From contig JAMIFV010000045.1 in NCBI GenBank assembly GCA_035906055.1, forward strand, positions 1 through 25,263: a DNA stretch of 25,263 nt, given 5' to 3'. Both the position numbers and the translations under genes were made by a program. Under the pieces are notes generated by a model. The model saw only the letters and a program-made list of their open reading frames with translations. It had not been told where the DNA came from and did no database searches. This document shows positions 8,576 to 17,005 of this stretch, piece after piece. How positions within the stretch are numbered: the first letter of the stretch is position 1; the number at the start of each line of letters is the position of its first letter. Source of the stretch: JAMIFV01 sp035906055. Lineage in GTDB: Bacteria > Pseudomonadota > Alphaproteobacteria > Rickettsiales > JABCZZ01.

Positions 8576-9907
8576 ATGCGTTTTGCTCTTTATTCCTTCT
8601 TTGCTGTCATCGTGATGATAGCAATGCCGGTACAGGCTAAGGATTGCCAAAACAGGTTGTGTATCAACATTACGGACGGCAATGTGCAGCCCATACCCAT
8701 CGCGGTGCATGACCTCACCGGCGCTGACGGCAGCTCTTCCGGCATGGGCAGGGACATCATGCGCGTAGTGGCGGCTGACCTTGAGCGTTCCGGCCTTTTC
8801 CGCCCGATTGATAAAGGGGCGTTTATCGAGCGCATCACCTCCGGCAACACGGTGCCGCGCTTCGGCGACTGGCGCAAGATCAACGCTCAGGGGCTGGTTT
8901 CCGGCACGATTTCTGAATCCGGCGGCAAGATCAAGGTAGGCTTCCGCCTGTGGGACGTCTACGGCGAAACACAGATCGCGGGCAAGGAATTCAACAGCCA
9001 GCAGAACAACTGGCGCCGTATCGCGCATCTGCTGGCTGACGAGGTTTACAAACGTATTACCGGTGAAGACGGTTATTTCGATTCCCGCGTGGTGTACGTG
9101 GCGGAATCCGGCCCGCTCAAGAACCGCGTCAAGCGCCTTGCCATCATGGATCAGGACGGTGAGAACCATAAATACCTCACCGACGGCAAGAGCCTGGTGC
9201 TGACGCCGCGCTTCTCGCCCAATTCGCAGGAAATTCTCTACATGTCCTATGCGAACAAGTCTCCGCGCGTATTCCTGCGTGACCTGCAAAGCGGGCAGGA
9301 GGAGTCGCTGGGCAAGTTCGACGGCATGTCCTTCGCGCCGCGTTTCTCTGACGACGGCAACAAGGCCGTGTTGTCCATCGCCAAGGGCGGCAGCACCCAG
9401 ATCTACACGATGGACCTGCGTTCCCGCCATTTGCGCCAGTTGACCAATACGTCGGGCGCAATCAATACGTCGCCTTCCTTCTCGCCGGATGGCAGCCGTA
9501 TCGTGTTCAACTCCGACCGTGGCGGCTCCCAGCAGCTCTATGTGATGGATGCAGGCGGCGGCAACGTTACCCGCATCAGCTTCGGCAGCGGCCGTTACGG
9601 CACGCCGGTATGGTCGCCGCGCGGTGACCAGATCGCTTTCACCAAGATGGAAGGTGGCCGTTTCTATATCGGTGTGATGCGCATTGACGGCAGCGGTGAG
9701 CGCACGCTTTCGGAAAGCTTCCTCGATGAAGGCCCCACCTGGTCGCCCAATGGCCGCGTGATCATGTTCTTCCGCCAGAGCCCCTCCCGCCGCGGTTCGG
9801 GCAGCTCCCGCCTTTACTCGGTGGACCTGACCGGCAGGAACCTGCGCGAAGTCATGACGCCAGCCGATGCCTCTGACCCGGCATGGTCACCGCGTTTGCC
9901 GATGTAA
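8576..9907 (+). CDS. tolB: Tol-Pal system protein TolB
   Basis: TolB is the periplasmic component of the Tol-Pal machine, which keeps the outer membrane attached and helps it constrict at division. It contacts Pal and TolA. The first 21 residues form a signal peptide ending MPVQA. Residues from about 24 to 140 match the TolB N-terminal domain, with VVAADLERSGLFRP as a recognisable stretch. The rest is a six-bladed beta-propeller with repeated blades containing motifs such as RFSPNSQEILY, SFSPDGSRIVF, VWSPRGDQIAF and TWSPNGRVIMF. The length (443 residues) is normal. The start has a good AGGGGTG site at 8566-8572. Neither tolQRA nor pal is adjacent; the next gene is convergent clpS. The gene therefore appears to be a single-gene unit with its own promoter. 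Confidence 0.95.
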   Translation: MRFALYSFFAVIVMIAMPVQAKDCQNRLCINITDGNVQPIPIAVHDLTGADGSSSGMGRDIMRVVAADLERSGLFRPIDKGAFIERITSGNTVPRFGDWRKINAQGLVSGTISESGGKIKVGFRLWDVYGETQIAGKEFNSQQNNWRRIAHLLADEVYKRITGEDGYFDSRVVYVAESGPLKNRVKRLAIMDQDGENHKYLTDGKSLVLTPRFSPNSQEILYMSYANKSPRVFLRDLQSGQEESLGKFDGMSFAPRFSDDGNKAVLSIAKGGSTQIYTMDLRSRHLRQLTNTSGAINTSPSFSPDGSRIVFNSDRGGSQQLYVMDAGGGNVTRISFGSGRYGTPVWSPRGDQIAFTKMEGGRFYIGVMRIDGSGERTLSESFLDEGPTWSPNGRVIMFFRQSPSRRGSGSSRLYSVDLTGRNLREVMTPADASDPAWSPRLPM

Positions 9908-9931
9908 GAAGCCGCTATGCCGTGCTTTTAA

Positions 9932-9955
9932 ATACGCCACCTTCGGGTGGCGTAT
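9932..9955. terminator. Perfect hairpin with TTCG tetraloop after tolB
   Basis: ATACGCCACC at 9932-9941, TTCG at 9942-9945 and GGTGGCGTAT at 9946-9955 form a 10-bp perfect stem with a stable UUCG loop, starting 25 bases after the tolB stop codon. No T-run follows on either strand. It may work as a 3' end stabiliser or a weak terminator, not a classic intrinsic terminator. Confidence 0.5.
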
Positions 9956-9977
9956 GTGTTCGTGGGGATTAACATTA

Positions 9978-10171
9978 GGGGCACGCTGCCCCTCTTGCCT
10001 CCGGCAATTCACCCTGCGGGGTCGCTCACGCTCCTCCATACCTACGGTTAAGCACTGGAATTGAATCCCTCCGGGTGCATTGCCCGCCGCTTGCGGCGTG
10101 GAGGAGCCGAAGGCGACGACCCCTTTAGAGGGGGTAAGCGTTAGCGAAGGGGGATGTCTTCACCCCCCTTA
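9978..10171. repeat. Palindromic intergenic element, copy A (about 194 bp)
   Basis: The element starts with the hairpin GGGGCACGCTGCCCC. It continues with CGGGGTCGCTCACGCTCCTC and CATACCTACGG, then an inverted arm with GTGGAGGAGCCG and GGCGACGACCCC. It ends in a hairpin made of AAGGGGG and CCCCCTT (10147-10170). The same order of pieces recurs in copy B at 10214-10400. No coding potential is evident. Its inverted-arm structure suggests a non-autonomous repeat or a large folded RNA. Confidence 0.65.
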
Positions 10172-10181
10172 CAACTTAATA

Positions 10182-10212
10182 CCCCGCTGCTTGCGGCGGG
10201 GTTGTTTATTTT
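10182..10212 (+). terminator. Intrinsic terminator-like hairpin
   Basis: CCCCGC and GCGGGG form a stem around TGCTTGCG (10182-10201), followed by TTGTTTATTTT (10202-10212). This is a GC-rich hairpin with a U-rich tail on the plus strand. It lies between the two palindromic elements, about 275 bases after the tolB stop, and may end the tolB transcript. Confidence 0.5.
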
Positions 10213-10213
10213 A

Positions 10214-10400
10214 AGGGGAAACGCTTTCCCCTCTGCGCTCCGCGCATTCACCCCTTGCGAGGTCGTCGCGATAAAGCTCCTCCATGCCTACGGCTGGGCT
10301 CTGGAATAGAAGGCGGTGCTGTATGTGTGGAGGAATTCTATATGACGACCCCGCAGGGTAAATTTTGCGGAGCAAAATTGGGGGCAGCGGTGTCCCCCTA
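10214..10400. repeat. Palindromic intergenic element, copy B (about 187 bp)
   Basis: This is a diverged relative of copy A in the same orientation. It shares the opening hairpin (AGGGGAAACGCTTTCCCCT), GCATTCACCCC, GAGGTCGTC, GCTCCTCCATGCCTACGG and CTGGAAT. It also shares the inverted arm GTGGAGG...GACGACCCC and a closing GGGGG/CCCCC hairpin. Inside it AATTTTGC and GCAAAATT form a perfect 8-bp stem around GGA (10361-10379). Copies A and B account for most of the gene-free stretch 9908-10407. Confidence 0.65.
10374..10398 (-). terminator. Possible terminator for the glnE-clpS transcript
   Basis: On the minus strand GGGGG (complement of CCCCC at 10394-10398) pairs with CCCCC (complement of GGGGG at 10380-10384), followed by AATTTT, shortly after the clpS stop at 10408. 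The stem is short and the U-tract weak. The hairpin also forms the closing part of palindromic element B, so the element may double as the transcript end. Confidence 0.35.
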
Positions 10401-10407
10401 ATAACTA

Positions 10408-10737
10408 TTATTCTTTCTCCACTACACACTGGAGCGGGTATTCGCTCATGCGGGCTGCGGTGGTTACCTGTTCAGACTTGGTTTCAGCCACATCCAGCGT
10501 ATAGACGCCGCACAGGCCGCTGCCACGGTTATGCACTTCGAGCATGATGCGGATGGCGTCTTCATGCGATTTGTGGAAAAGCTGCTTGAGCACCAGCACC
10601 ACGAAGTCCATGGGGGTATAGTCGTCATTGAGCAGTATAACTTTATAGAAAGGAGGTTTTTTCGTCTTGGTCTTGGGTTCGGCGACCATGACGCTTTCGT
10701 GCTGCTCATTCAACATGGGAAGGTTTTTTTCTATCAT
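10408..10737 (-). CDS. clpS: ATP-dependent Clp protease adaptor ClpS
   Basis: ClpS delivers N-degron substrates to the ClpAP protease in the cytoplasm. The protein has a lysine-rich leader, then FYKVILLNDDYTPMDFVV, the hallmark of the family. With the start used here, the substrate-pocket residues are Asn37, Asp38/Asp39 and Met43, and MLEVHNRG supplies Met65 and His69. The middle and C-terminal parts (GVYTLDVAE, QVTTAARMSEYPLQCVVE) are also typical. The length is 109 residues. The start is uncertain: ATG at 10779 would add 14 hydrophobic residues not expected in ClpS, ATG at 10716 would also work, and none has a strong ribosome-binding site. It follows glnE closely on the same strand, so the two are probably co-transcribed. 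clpA, the usual neighbour, is not in the window. Confidence 0.92.
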   Translation of the reverse strand: MIEKNLPMLNEQHESVMVAEPKTKTKKPPFYKVILLNDDYTPMDFVVLVLKQLFHKSHEDAIRIMLEVHNRGSGLCGVYTLDVAETKSEQVTTAARMSEYPLQCVVEKE

Positions 10738-10794
10738 ATCGGTAATGATAGCGCAAAAAAATGGCGCTGTGAAGCCCATGTAAACTTGAAGGAA

Positions 10795-13689
10795 TTACAA
10801 TTTTATGTAGTGATTCCAGAGCCCGGTGGTTTCCGCTAGCGTCTTGCGGAGCAATTCGCGCACCTCGCCGAAATGCGGCATCTGCATGCAGCCTGCTATC
10901 ATGGCCTTGACGCCGGGCACGGTGGATTGTTCATCCAGCGCGCTGCCGCCGCACAGGCGCAGCATGGTGAACAGCGAGTTAAGGAAGGCATGCGCGTCGG
11001 CAAGTATTCCGGCTTCGTCGTCCCTCAGCAGCTTATGCCTGTGCAGGGCGCGAAATACGTCGCCTGCCGACGGATGCACGATATCCGGGTAATCATGCGC
11101 ATGCAGCAGGATAAAATATTGCGAGAGGAAGTCGATGTCCATCAGCCCGCCGCGCGTGTATTTGAGATTCCAGACGTTTTTAGTGCCGAATTCCTTGTCC
11201 ACACGCGCGCGCAGGTCAAGAATGTCATGCACCAGCTTTTGCTTGTCACGCCTGCGGGTAAGCTGGTCGGTAATAATCTTTCTCACCTGCTCCTGCAGGC
11301 CTGCTTTGCCGGTGATGACGCGCGCACGCGTCAGCGCCATGAATTCAAACGTCCAGGCGGAAGTATGGAAGTAATTGTCGAACGCCACGGTGCTCACCGC
11401 AATCGCGCCGTCTTTGCCGGAGGGGCGCAGGCGTGTATCGGCTTCATATAAGCGTCCCTGCGAGGTAAGCGCGGTAAGCGACGTAACAAAGCGCTTGCTG
11501 AGTTTGTTATATTCAAGGCTCAGTTCGTGCTGTGACTCGTCAAACAGGAATATCATGTCGATATCGGAACCGAAGGTGAGGTCGCGCGCGCCCAGCCTGC
11601 CCATGACAACGATAGCCAGCACGTCTTTTTGCAGTTGCGGGCTGCGGCTGATGAAATCCATCTCTACGCGGTGCATAAGTGCTTCTATGCAAACCTCCGC
11701 CACATCGCTGAGGTAATGCCGTGTTTCTTCCGCACGTACTTTACGATGCAGAAGCTGAACGCCCGCCTGAAACTGCTTTTCGCTCTTGAAACGGCGCACT
11801 GCGTCCATTTCGTCTTCAAAATCGCGCGCCAGCAGCAGTGTATTGGAAAGTTCAGCAAATAACTCCTGCTTATCAGGGAATTCACTGAAAAAGTCGGCGG
11901 TGAGGATAGTGTCAAGAAGGGTTACGTTCTTGCTGAGGGATTCCGCCATAGCCGGTGCAGAGCCCATGATAACGGCTATATGGTGCAGCAGATGCGTGTT
12001 TGCCTGAAAAAGCGAAAATATCTGGATGCCTGCGGGCAGTTTTGAAAGAAACGCATCAAAATTGTTAAATGCCTGATCCGCGTGAGTGGTGGCGGCGAGC
12101 GCCTTGAGCAGGGCGGGCGTCAGCTCGGTGATAAGTTCGCGGGCACGCTTGGTGCGTGTGGCGCGGCGGGCACCGCGATGCCATGACTGGATAACTTCGG
12201 AAACCGTCTCGGGGTTCTTAAACCCCATTTTGCGGATGGTTTCCACCGTTTCCGGGTTGTTCTCTACTCCGGTAAAGGAAAGTGTGCCTTCTTCATTGCC
12301 AAGGCTGCCCTGGCCGCAGAAGGAGGTGGAGAAATTATGATGTACGAATTTTAAGTGTCCCAGCAATTCAGCCTGAAAAGCAGGAAAATTTGTAAAACCG
12401 CAGAAATGGGAAAGTTTTATCAGGGCGGCTTCGTCGGTGGGTAATGTGTGGGTTTGCTGGTCGTCCACCATCTGCAGGCGGTGCTCTACCGTGCGGTAAA
12501 AACGATAGCTTTCCGCGAGCTTCGCAGCAACATCAGCGGTAACCAGCCCGGTTTCTGCCAGTGTTGCAAGGGCGCGGCAGGTTCCGCTCAGGCGCATCTC
12601 CACCATGCGGCCACCCCAGATGAGCTGGTGTATCTGCACGAAGAATTCTATCTCGCGGATGCCGCCCAGCCCGACTTTTATGTTATGTCCGGCAATGTCG
12701 ATGTTCCCGCCGCTGCGCGCATCCATCTGGCGTTTAATGGACTGAATGTCCGCGATGGCGGCAAAGTCCAGATGCTTGCGCCATATGAAAGGCGATATCT
12801 GCTTGAGGAACTGAAAAGCGCAGGCCGTATCGCCTGCCACCGGGCGCGCCTTGATAAGCGCCGCACGCTCCCAGTTCTGGCCTACGGTTTCATAATAGGT
12901 GATGGCGCCCGCTGTGGAAAGCGCGACAGGAGTGGAGGCGGGGTCGGGGCGCAGGCGGAGGTCTACCCTGAACACATAGCCGTCCCCCGTGCGTTCCTGC
13001 AATATACGGCTCAGTTCACGCGTGAGCTTGGGAAAATATTGCTGGGGGTTCTCAATGCCTGCGGCAGTAGCTTTTTCCTTATCAAAAAGCACTATAAGGT
13101 CGATATCGCTGGAATAATTGAGTTCGCGCGCGCCCATTTTGCCCATGGCCAGCACAAAGAAGCCGGACTCGCGCTCGGGTGCCTCAGGGAAGGGGAGTAC
13201 AATTTCCTTCTTGGCATGCGCCTGAAGCAGCAGGAAGTTTACAGCTGCCTGCGTGGAGCTTTCGGCGAAGTCGGACATGGCGGCGGTCACCATTTCCAGC
13301 GGCCAGAGGCCGCTGAGATCGGCAAGGGCGATGAGCAGCGACGCTTCACGCTTGGCGATGCGCAAATGCTGCATAAGGTCATTAACCGAAGCGAAGCGCT
13401 GTGTTTTTGCCTTGTTCAGCAATTGCTGGAATAATGCATCCGTGCCGGTGCCGCACCAGTCAACGAACAGCGCGGGATGCAGGGTAATAAGTTTACTCAG
13501 GAACGGCGAATGCTGAAAAATGAAATGCAGTAATCCAAGGGCTTTTGGCTCTGCCAATACCTCTTTCAGCGCGCCATCCTGCGTTTCACGCGCGATCGTT
13601 TCCATGCGCGACATCCAGCGCTCGATATCCCCGGTAATTTCAGCTTGCTGCGGAAGCTTTATGTTTTCAAGAATTGAGAATTTAACCAT
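10795..13689 (-). CDS. glnE: Bifunctional glutamine synthetase adenylyltransferase/deadenylase
   Basis: GlnE attaches AMP to glutamine synthetase and removes it again, under control of PII proteins, so tuning nitrogen assimilation. The sequence shows the duplicated nucleotidyltransferase architecture. The first domain has YSSDIDLIVLFD with Asp195 and Asp197. The second has FGSDIDMIFLFDES with Asp709 and Asp711. Each is followed by family motifs such as GYVFRVDLRLRPDP and LYEADTRLRPSGKDG, and the linker has GLGGIREIEFFVQ. The length of 964 residues fits the family (E. coli 946). I chose the first ATG, at 13689. A GTG at 13734 would add 15 residues, but its possible ribosome-binding site (GAGAAGG) is only one base away. 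clpS follows 57 bases after the stop. The gene is divergent from the YhdP-like gene. Both catalytic centres look intact. Confidence 0.95.
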   Translation of the reverse strand: MVKFSILENIKLPQQAEITGDIERWMSRMETIARETQDGALKEVLAEPKALGLLHFIFQHSPFLSKLITLHPALFVDWCGTGTDALFQQLLNKAKTQRFASVNDLMQHLRIAKREASLLIALADLSGLWPLEMVTAAMSDFAESSTQAAVNFLLLQAHAKKEIVLPFPEAPERESGFFVLAMGKMGARELNYSSDIDLIVLFDKEKATAAGIENPQQYFPKLTRELSRILQERTGDGYVFRVDLRLRPDPASTPVALSTAGAITYYETVGQNWERAALIKARPVAGDTACAFQFLKQISPFIWRKHLDFAAIADIQSIKRQMDARSGGNIDIAGHNIKVGLGGIREIEFFVQIHQLIWGGRMVEMRLSGTCRALATLAETGLVTADVAAKLAESYRFYRTVEHRLQMVDDQQTHTLPTDEAALIKLSHFCGFTNFPAFQAELLGHLKFVHHNFSTSFCGQGSLGNEEGTLSFTGVENNPETVETIRKMGFKNPETVSEVIQSWHRGARRATRTKRARELITELTPALLKALAATTHADQAFNNFDAFLSKLPAGIQIFSLFQANTHLLHHIAVIMGSAPAMAESLSKNVTLLDTILTADFFSEFPDKQELFAELSNTLLLARDFEDEMDAVRRFKSEKQFQAGVQLLHRKVRAEETRHYLSDVAEVCIEALMHRVEMDFISRSPQLQKDVLAIVVMGRLGARDLTFGSDIDMIFLFDESQHELSLEYNKLSKRFVTSLTALTSQGRLYEADTRLRPSGKDGAIAVSTVAFDNYFHTSAWTFEFMALTRARVITGKAGLQEQVRKIITDQLTRRRDKQKLVHDILDLRARVDKEFGTKNVWNLKYTRGGLMDIDFLSQYFILLHAHDYPDIVHPSAGDVFRALHRHKLLRDDEAGILADAHAFLNSLFTMLRLCGGSALDEQSTVPGVKAMIAGCMQMPHFGEVRELLRKTLAETTGLWNHYIKL

Positions 13690-13692
13690 TGA

Positions 13693-13721
13693 TTGCGTGC
13701 AGGCTGTATGACAGTTATTAA
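13693..13721 (+). promoter_or_regulatory. Possible promoter for the YhdP-like gene
   Basis: TTGCGT at 13693-13698 and TATTAA at 13716-13721 are 17 bases apart in the short gap between divergent glnE and the YhdP-like gene. Transcription would start near 13728, about 30 bases before the ATG at 13760. The match is only moderate, and the short gap must also carry control of glnE unless that promoter lies inside the neighbouring gene. Confidence 0.3.
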
Positions 13722-13759
13722 TGAGGCATAACACACCTTCTCACCGCAGCAAGAAAAAG

Positions 13760-16700
13760 ATGGCTATAAAAAGACTGCATAAAAAACTGATCATCGCATT
13801 CTGCAGCCTGTCAGCGCTCCTGTTGCTGTTTATCAACGCGTTCCTGATATGGGTGATCACCGGCCCGCGTTCGCTTGAGTTTTTAACGCCCTATATCGAG
13901 TCGGAGCTCAATGCCACGGATGGTACTTACAAAGTAAAAATCGGCAGTTCGCTCCTCTCATGGGACGGTTGGGAACAGCCTGTGGGCATCCATGTACAGG
14001 ACGTAAAAGTTACGGATACGCACGATAAGCCGATTGCCGCTTTTCCTGATGTAGGTGTGCGCATCAACCTGTTTAAGCTGCTTGTCGGCGTGCTTGACAT
14101 TGACTCGCTGGACATCAACAAGCCCGCTATGCTGCTATATCAGGCGGAAGACGGCAGCGTATCGCTGGGGTTTGCCGCCGATTCGCATGAGGCCGTGACG
14201 GAGGCTGCGGCAACCACTACCACGTCATTGCCAGCGGCGCTTGTGGCATTCTCCTCCGGCAAGGGGGATACCCCCATCACGCGACTGAAATCCATCGCCA
14301 TACGCGAGGCGCGCATAGGTATCCACAATGCCCGTTCAGGCATGTTTTTCCGCAGTAATGGCGCTTCCATGGAAATAACACGTGTGGCTGGCACGGGTAA
14401 GGGCAATCTGGTATTGCCTACGATGTTTGGCGATAAGCTGGGGCGCATTGAGGCAAGTTTTGTCGTGGACGGCAATGATAAGTCCATTAACGCGCAAACC
14501 CGGTTTGCCAACCTTCCGTCGGCGCTGCTGAGCGAAATATTTCCACTACAGACATGGATGAAAAGCGTCAACCTGCCGCTGGCAGGCGCTGCGGTTATGA
14601 AAGCCGATTTTGAAGGCCATATACGTTCACTTGCCTTCAATGCGCTGGCAGGTGAAGGGGTGATTGAATACCCGTCGGAATTCAACGCGCCGCTCAATAT
14701 TAAGAAGATCCAACTGGAGGGAGAGCTTTCAGACAGGTTCAGGTCGCTGAAGCTCAAGACCGGTGTGCTTGACCTTGGCGACGTGGTGCTCAATTTCGAC
14801 GGGCATTTCAGGAAAGAGAACGAGCAGTACGCAGCGGATGCCAGCATCCGTTCTGAAAACATCCCGGTGGATCGCTTGAACGCTTACTGGCCCAAAAGTG
14901 TTTCGCCGCATACACGGGAGTGGGTGATAACGCGCATCAGCAAAGGGCTTATCACGCGCTCTGACGTAAAGCTGCATTTCAAGCCGGGTGAATTCGACCT
15001 GCCCTACACGCCGAAGGATGCTATCGCGGCGGCAATGGACGTAAAAGGCATCAGCGTGCTTTACATGCCAAAACATCCGCCGGTAACGGATGTGGAAGGG
15101 CATATCGAGTTCACCGGCAGCACGATGCATTCGGTGGTTTCCAAAGCTTCCTACATGACGGGAGCCAAGATACACGCAGCCGATATAAAATTTCCCGATC
15201 TCAGCGCTGCCGATGTGCCCATGTTCCTTGAGATGCAGGTGGACGCCCCGGCAATTGACGTGCAGACATTTCTCGATCTGCCCAATCTCGATAAAGCCAG
15301 AAAACTCGGTTTGACCAAGGAAATATCAGGCAAGGCCGTGGGTACGGCAAAACTTGATTTCATCGCTTTTTCGGAAAATGAGGCAAAAAACGCGGCGGAA
15401 GTACCAGAAATCAACTATGCGCTCACCGCGAAGCTGGAAAAAGTGACCCAGCCGAAGTTCCTCGGCAAATACGATGTGAGCAATGCGGATATGAACGTGT
15501 CCGTAAATAACAAGGGAATCAAGGCCGACGGTAAGGCGGAGATCAACAGGCTGCCGATGGACGTGGTGGCAGAAAGCCTGTTTAACGCTACGCATGATAC
15601 GAATTACAGCCTGAAGCTGAAGCTGCCGGTTGAGCGCATGGTGGATTTTGACCTGCCGAAGCTTGATTTTCTCAAAGGTGAGGTAGGCGTGGAGGCTAAA
15701 TTCGTTTCCACCGATACTACCGACCTCTGCAATGCATCGCTCGACCTTACCCATACGGGCATAGCGCTGGAGAGTCATGGCTATACCAAGAGGCAAGGGG
15801 ATAAAGCGCATTTAGATCTTGCAACGGAACGTTTGCCTTCCGGCAATACCAGATTCTCCAGTTTCAAGCTTAGTGGCGATAACTATGAAGCGGCAGGCAG
15901 CGCAGAGATAGACAAGAAAAGCGGCGAGTTCCAGTCCATCAGCTTCAGCAGGCTGAGCACAGGCAAGCATGACCTCGATAAACTTGAATATATTAAAACA
16001 CCGACCGGCATTGATATTACCGCGAGGGGTAAATCGCTCGACCTTTCCCCCTACCTGAAAATGGATAAGGCCGAGGAGGGAGGCAGCCTCAAGGCGGATG
16101 TAAAGGTGGATAAGGCGGTGCTGGGTGAGAAGCGGGAGCTTTATAACATCAGCGCAAAGGTAAACTGCCCGGATGCGTGCGATTCCGTGGAGTTTGCTTC
16201 CACGCTGGCAGACAAGACGCCGTTTACGTACTCCATACGCGGCGGGCAGGTGGCGGCGGCTTGTGAAAATGCCGGAGAGTTATTGCGCGCACTCAATGTG
16301 CATGAACAGATGTATGGCGGTAAGATAATCCTGAACGGCCAGTATGAAGGTAAAAAGATCGTAGGCAAGGTAGTCATTAAAGACTACACGTTGAAAGATG
16401 CCCCCATACTAACCCGGATGTTCACAATTGCCTCACTTACCGGCATTCTGGATACACTGACAGGCAATGGTATTTCCTTCGACAGGCTGAGCGCGCCTTA
16501 TGTGTATGACCGTGGCAACATCACCGTGAAAGACGCCAAGCAATATGGCTCGGCGCTTGGCATCACGGCCAATGGCAGTATCTCCATGCCCAAGTCTTCC
16601 TATGACCTGAGCGGCACGCTGGTGCCTTCCTACACGCTCAATTCGCTGGTGGGGAAGATACCGTTGCTTGGCAGTATTATCGTGGGCGGCGAAGGGAAGG

Positions 16701-16900
16701 GGCTCATCGCGCTTAATTATACGGTGAAGGGTTCCATGGATGCGCCCGACGTAATGGTCAACCCGCTTTCCGTGCTGACGCCGGGGTTCCTGCGCGGCAT
16801 TTTTGACGTGTTTGACGAACCCGCCCCCAGTAAGGAAAAACTGCAGGATCTTGAACGCAAGATCACGGACAAAATGAACACGTCTTCCATTGATAAGTAA
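13760..16900 (+). CDS. YhdP/AsmA-like envelope protein (DUF3971/AsmA-like C-terminal domain)
   Basis: Proteins of the YhdP/TamB/AsmA superfamily are anchored in the inner membrane. They span the periplasm as long beta-rich tubes and are implicated in moving phospholipids to the outer membrane. Here residues 4-9 are basic, a single membrane helix covers about 10-33, and about 1000 residues of repeating beta-strand sequence follow. A DUF3971-like central region contains PKSVSPHTREWVITRISKG. The C-terminal AsmA-like stretch contains LDTLTGNGISFDRL, then SALGITANGSISMP, LNSLVGKIPLLGSI and GEGKGLIALNYTVKGSMDAP, as in YhdP-type proteins. The start at 13760 puts the anchor at the N-terminus. ATG at 13721 would add 13 residues without a ribosome-binding site. 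The length (1046 residues) suits alphaproteobacterial members. Lipid transport is inferred from the family, not shown here. Confidence 0.85.
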   Translation: MAIKRLHKKLIIAFCSLSALLLLFINAFLIWVITGPRSLEFLTPYIESELNATDGTYKVKIGSSLLSWDGWEQPVGIHVQDVKVTDTHDKPIAAFPDVGVRINLFKLLVGVLDIDSLDINKPAMLLYQAEDGSVSLGFAADSHEAVTEAAATTTTSLPAALVAFSSGKGDTPITRLKSIAIREARIGIHNARSGMFFRSNGASMEITRVAGTGKGNLVLPTMFGDKLGRIEASFVVDGNDKSINAQTRFANLPSALLSEIFPLQTWMKSVNLPLAGAAVMKADFEGHIRSLAFNALAGEGVIEYPSEFNAPLNIKKIQLEGELSDRFRSLKLKTGVLDLGDVVLNFDGHFRKENEQYAADASIRSENIPVDRLNAYWPKSVSPHTREWVITRISKGLITRSDVKLHFKPGEFDLPYTPKDAIAAAMDVKGISVLYMPKHPPVTDVEGHIEFTGSTMHSVVSKASYMTGAKIHAADIKFPDLSAADVPMFLEMQVDAPAIDVQTFLDLPNLDKARKLGLTKEISGKAVGTAKLDFIAFSENEAKNAAEVPEINYALTAKLEKVTQPKFLGKYDVSNADMNVSVNNKGIKADGKAEINRLPMDVVAESLFNATHDTNYSLKLKLPVERMVDFDLPKLDFLKGEVGVEAKFVSTDTTDLCNASLDLTHTGIALESHGYTKRQGDKAHLDLATERLPSGNTRFSSFKLSGDNYEAAGSAEIDKKSGEFQSISFSRLSTGKHDLDKLEYIKTPTGIDITARGKSLDLSPYLKMDKAEEGGSLKADVKVDKAVLGEKRELYNISAKVNCPDACDSVEFASTLADKTPFTYSIRGGQVAAACENAGELLRALNVHEQMYGGKIILNGQYEGKKIVGKVVIKDYTLKDAPILTRMFTIASLTGILDTLTGNGISFDRLSAPYVYDRGNITVKDAKQYGSALGITANGSISMPKSSYDLSGTLVPSYTLNSLVGKIPLLGSIIVGGEGKGLIALNYTVKGSMDAPDVMVNPLSVLTPGFLRGIFDVFDEPAPSKEKLQDLERKITDKMNTSSIDK

Positions 16901-17005
16901 CGCATTTCCCTGTTCATGGGTTTGGCGGCATAATTCTGGGCTTTACATAAGCTTAAACAGGCCATACATCGTTTAGTCCCGTTCACATAACCCGCGCCTG
17001 CTGCC

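Noticed and set aside
9867..10064. Short plus-strand frame of 65 codons running out of tolB into the repeats
   Set aside because: It overlaps the tolB end in another frame and continues through a hairpin and palindromic element A, so it is not a credible gene.
9978..10400. CRISPR array
   Set aside because: There are only two related copies, each about 190 bases and internally palindromic, with no regular short repeats and spacers.
12448..13434. Plus-strand frame of 328 codons opposite glnE
   Set aside because: It overlaps the first catalytic half of glnE, which is strongly supported; no domain or ribosome-binding site supports the plus-strand frame.
13718..13747. Three-codon leader peptide ahead of glnE on the minus strand
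   Set aside because: A GAGAAGG site does precede an ATG-Pro-His-stop frame, but such tiny frames are expected by chance and no attenuator-like structure is seen.
16901..17005. Possible tRNA or small RNA in the gap before argS
   Set aside because: No cloverleaf, strong hairpin or terminator was visible in these 105 bases.
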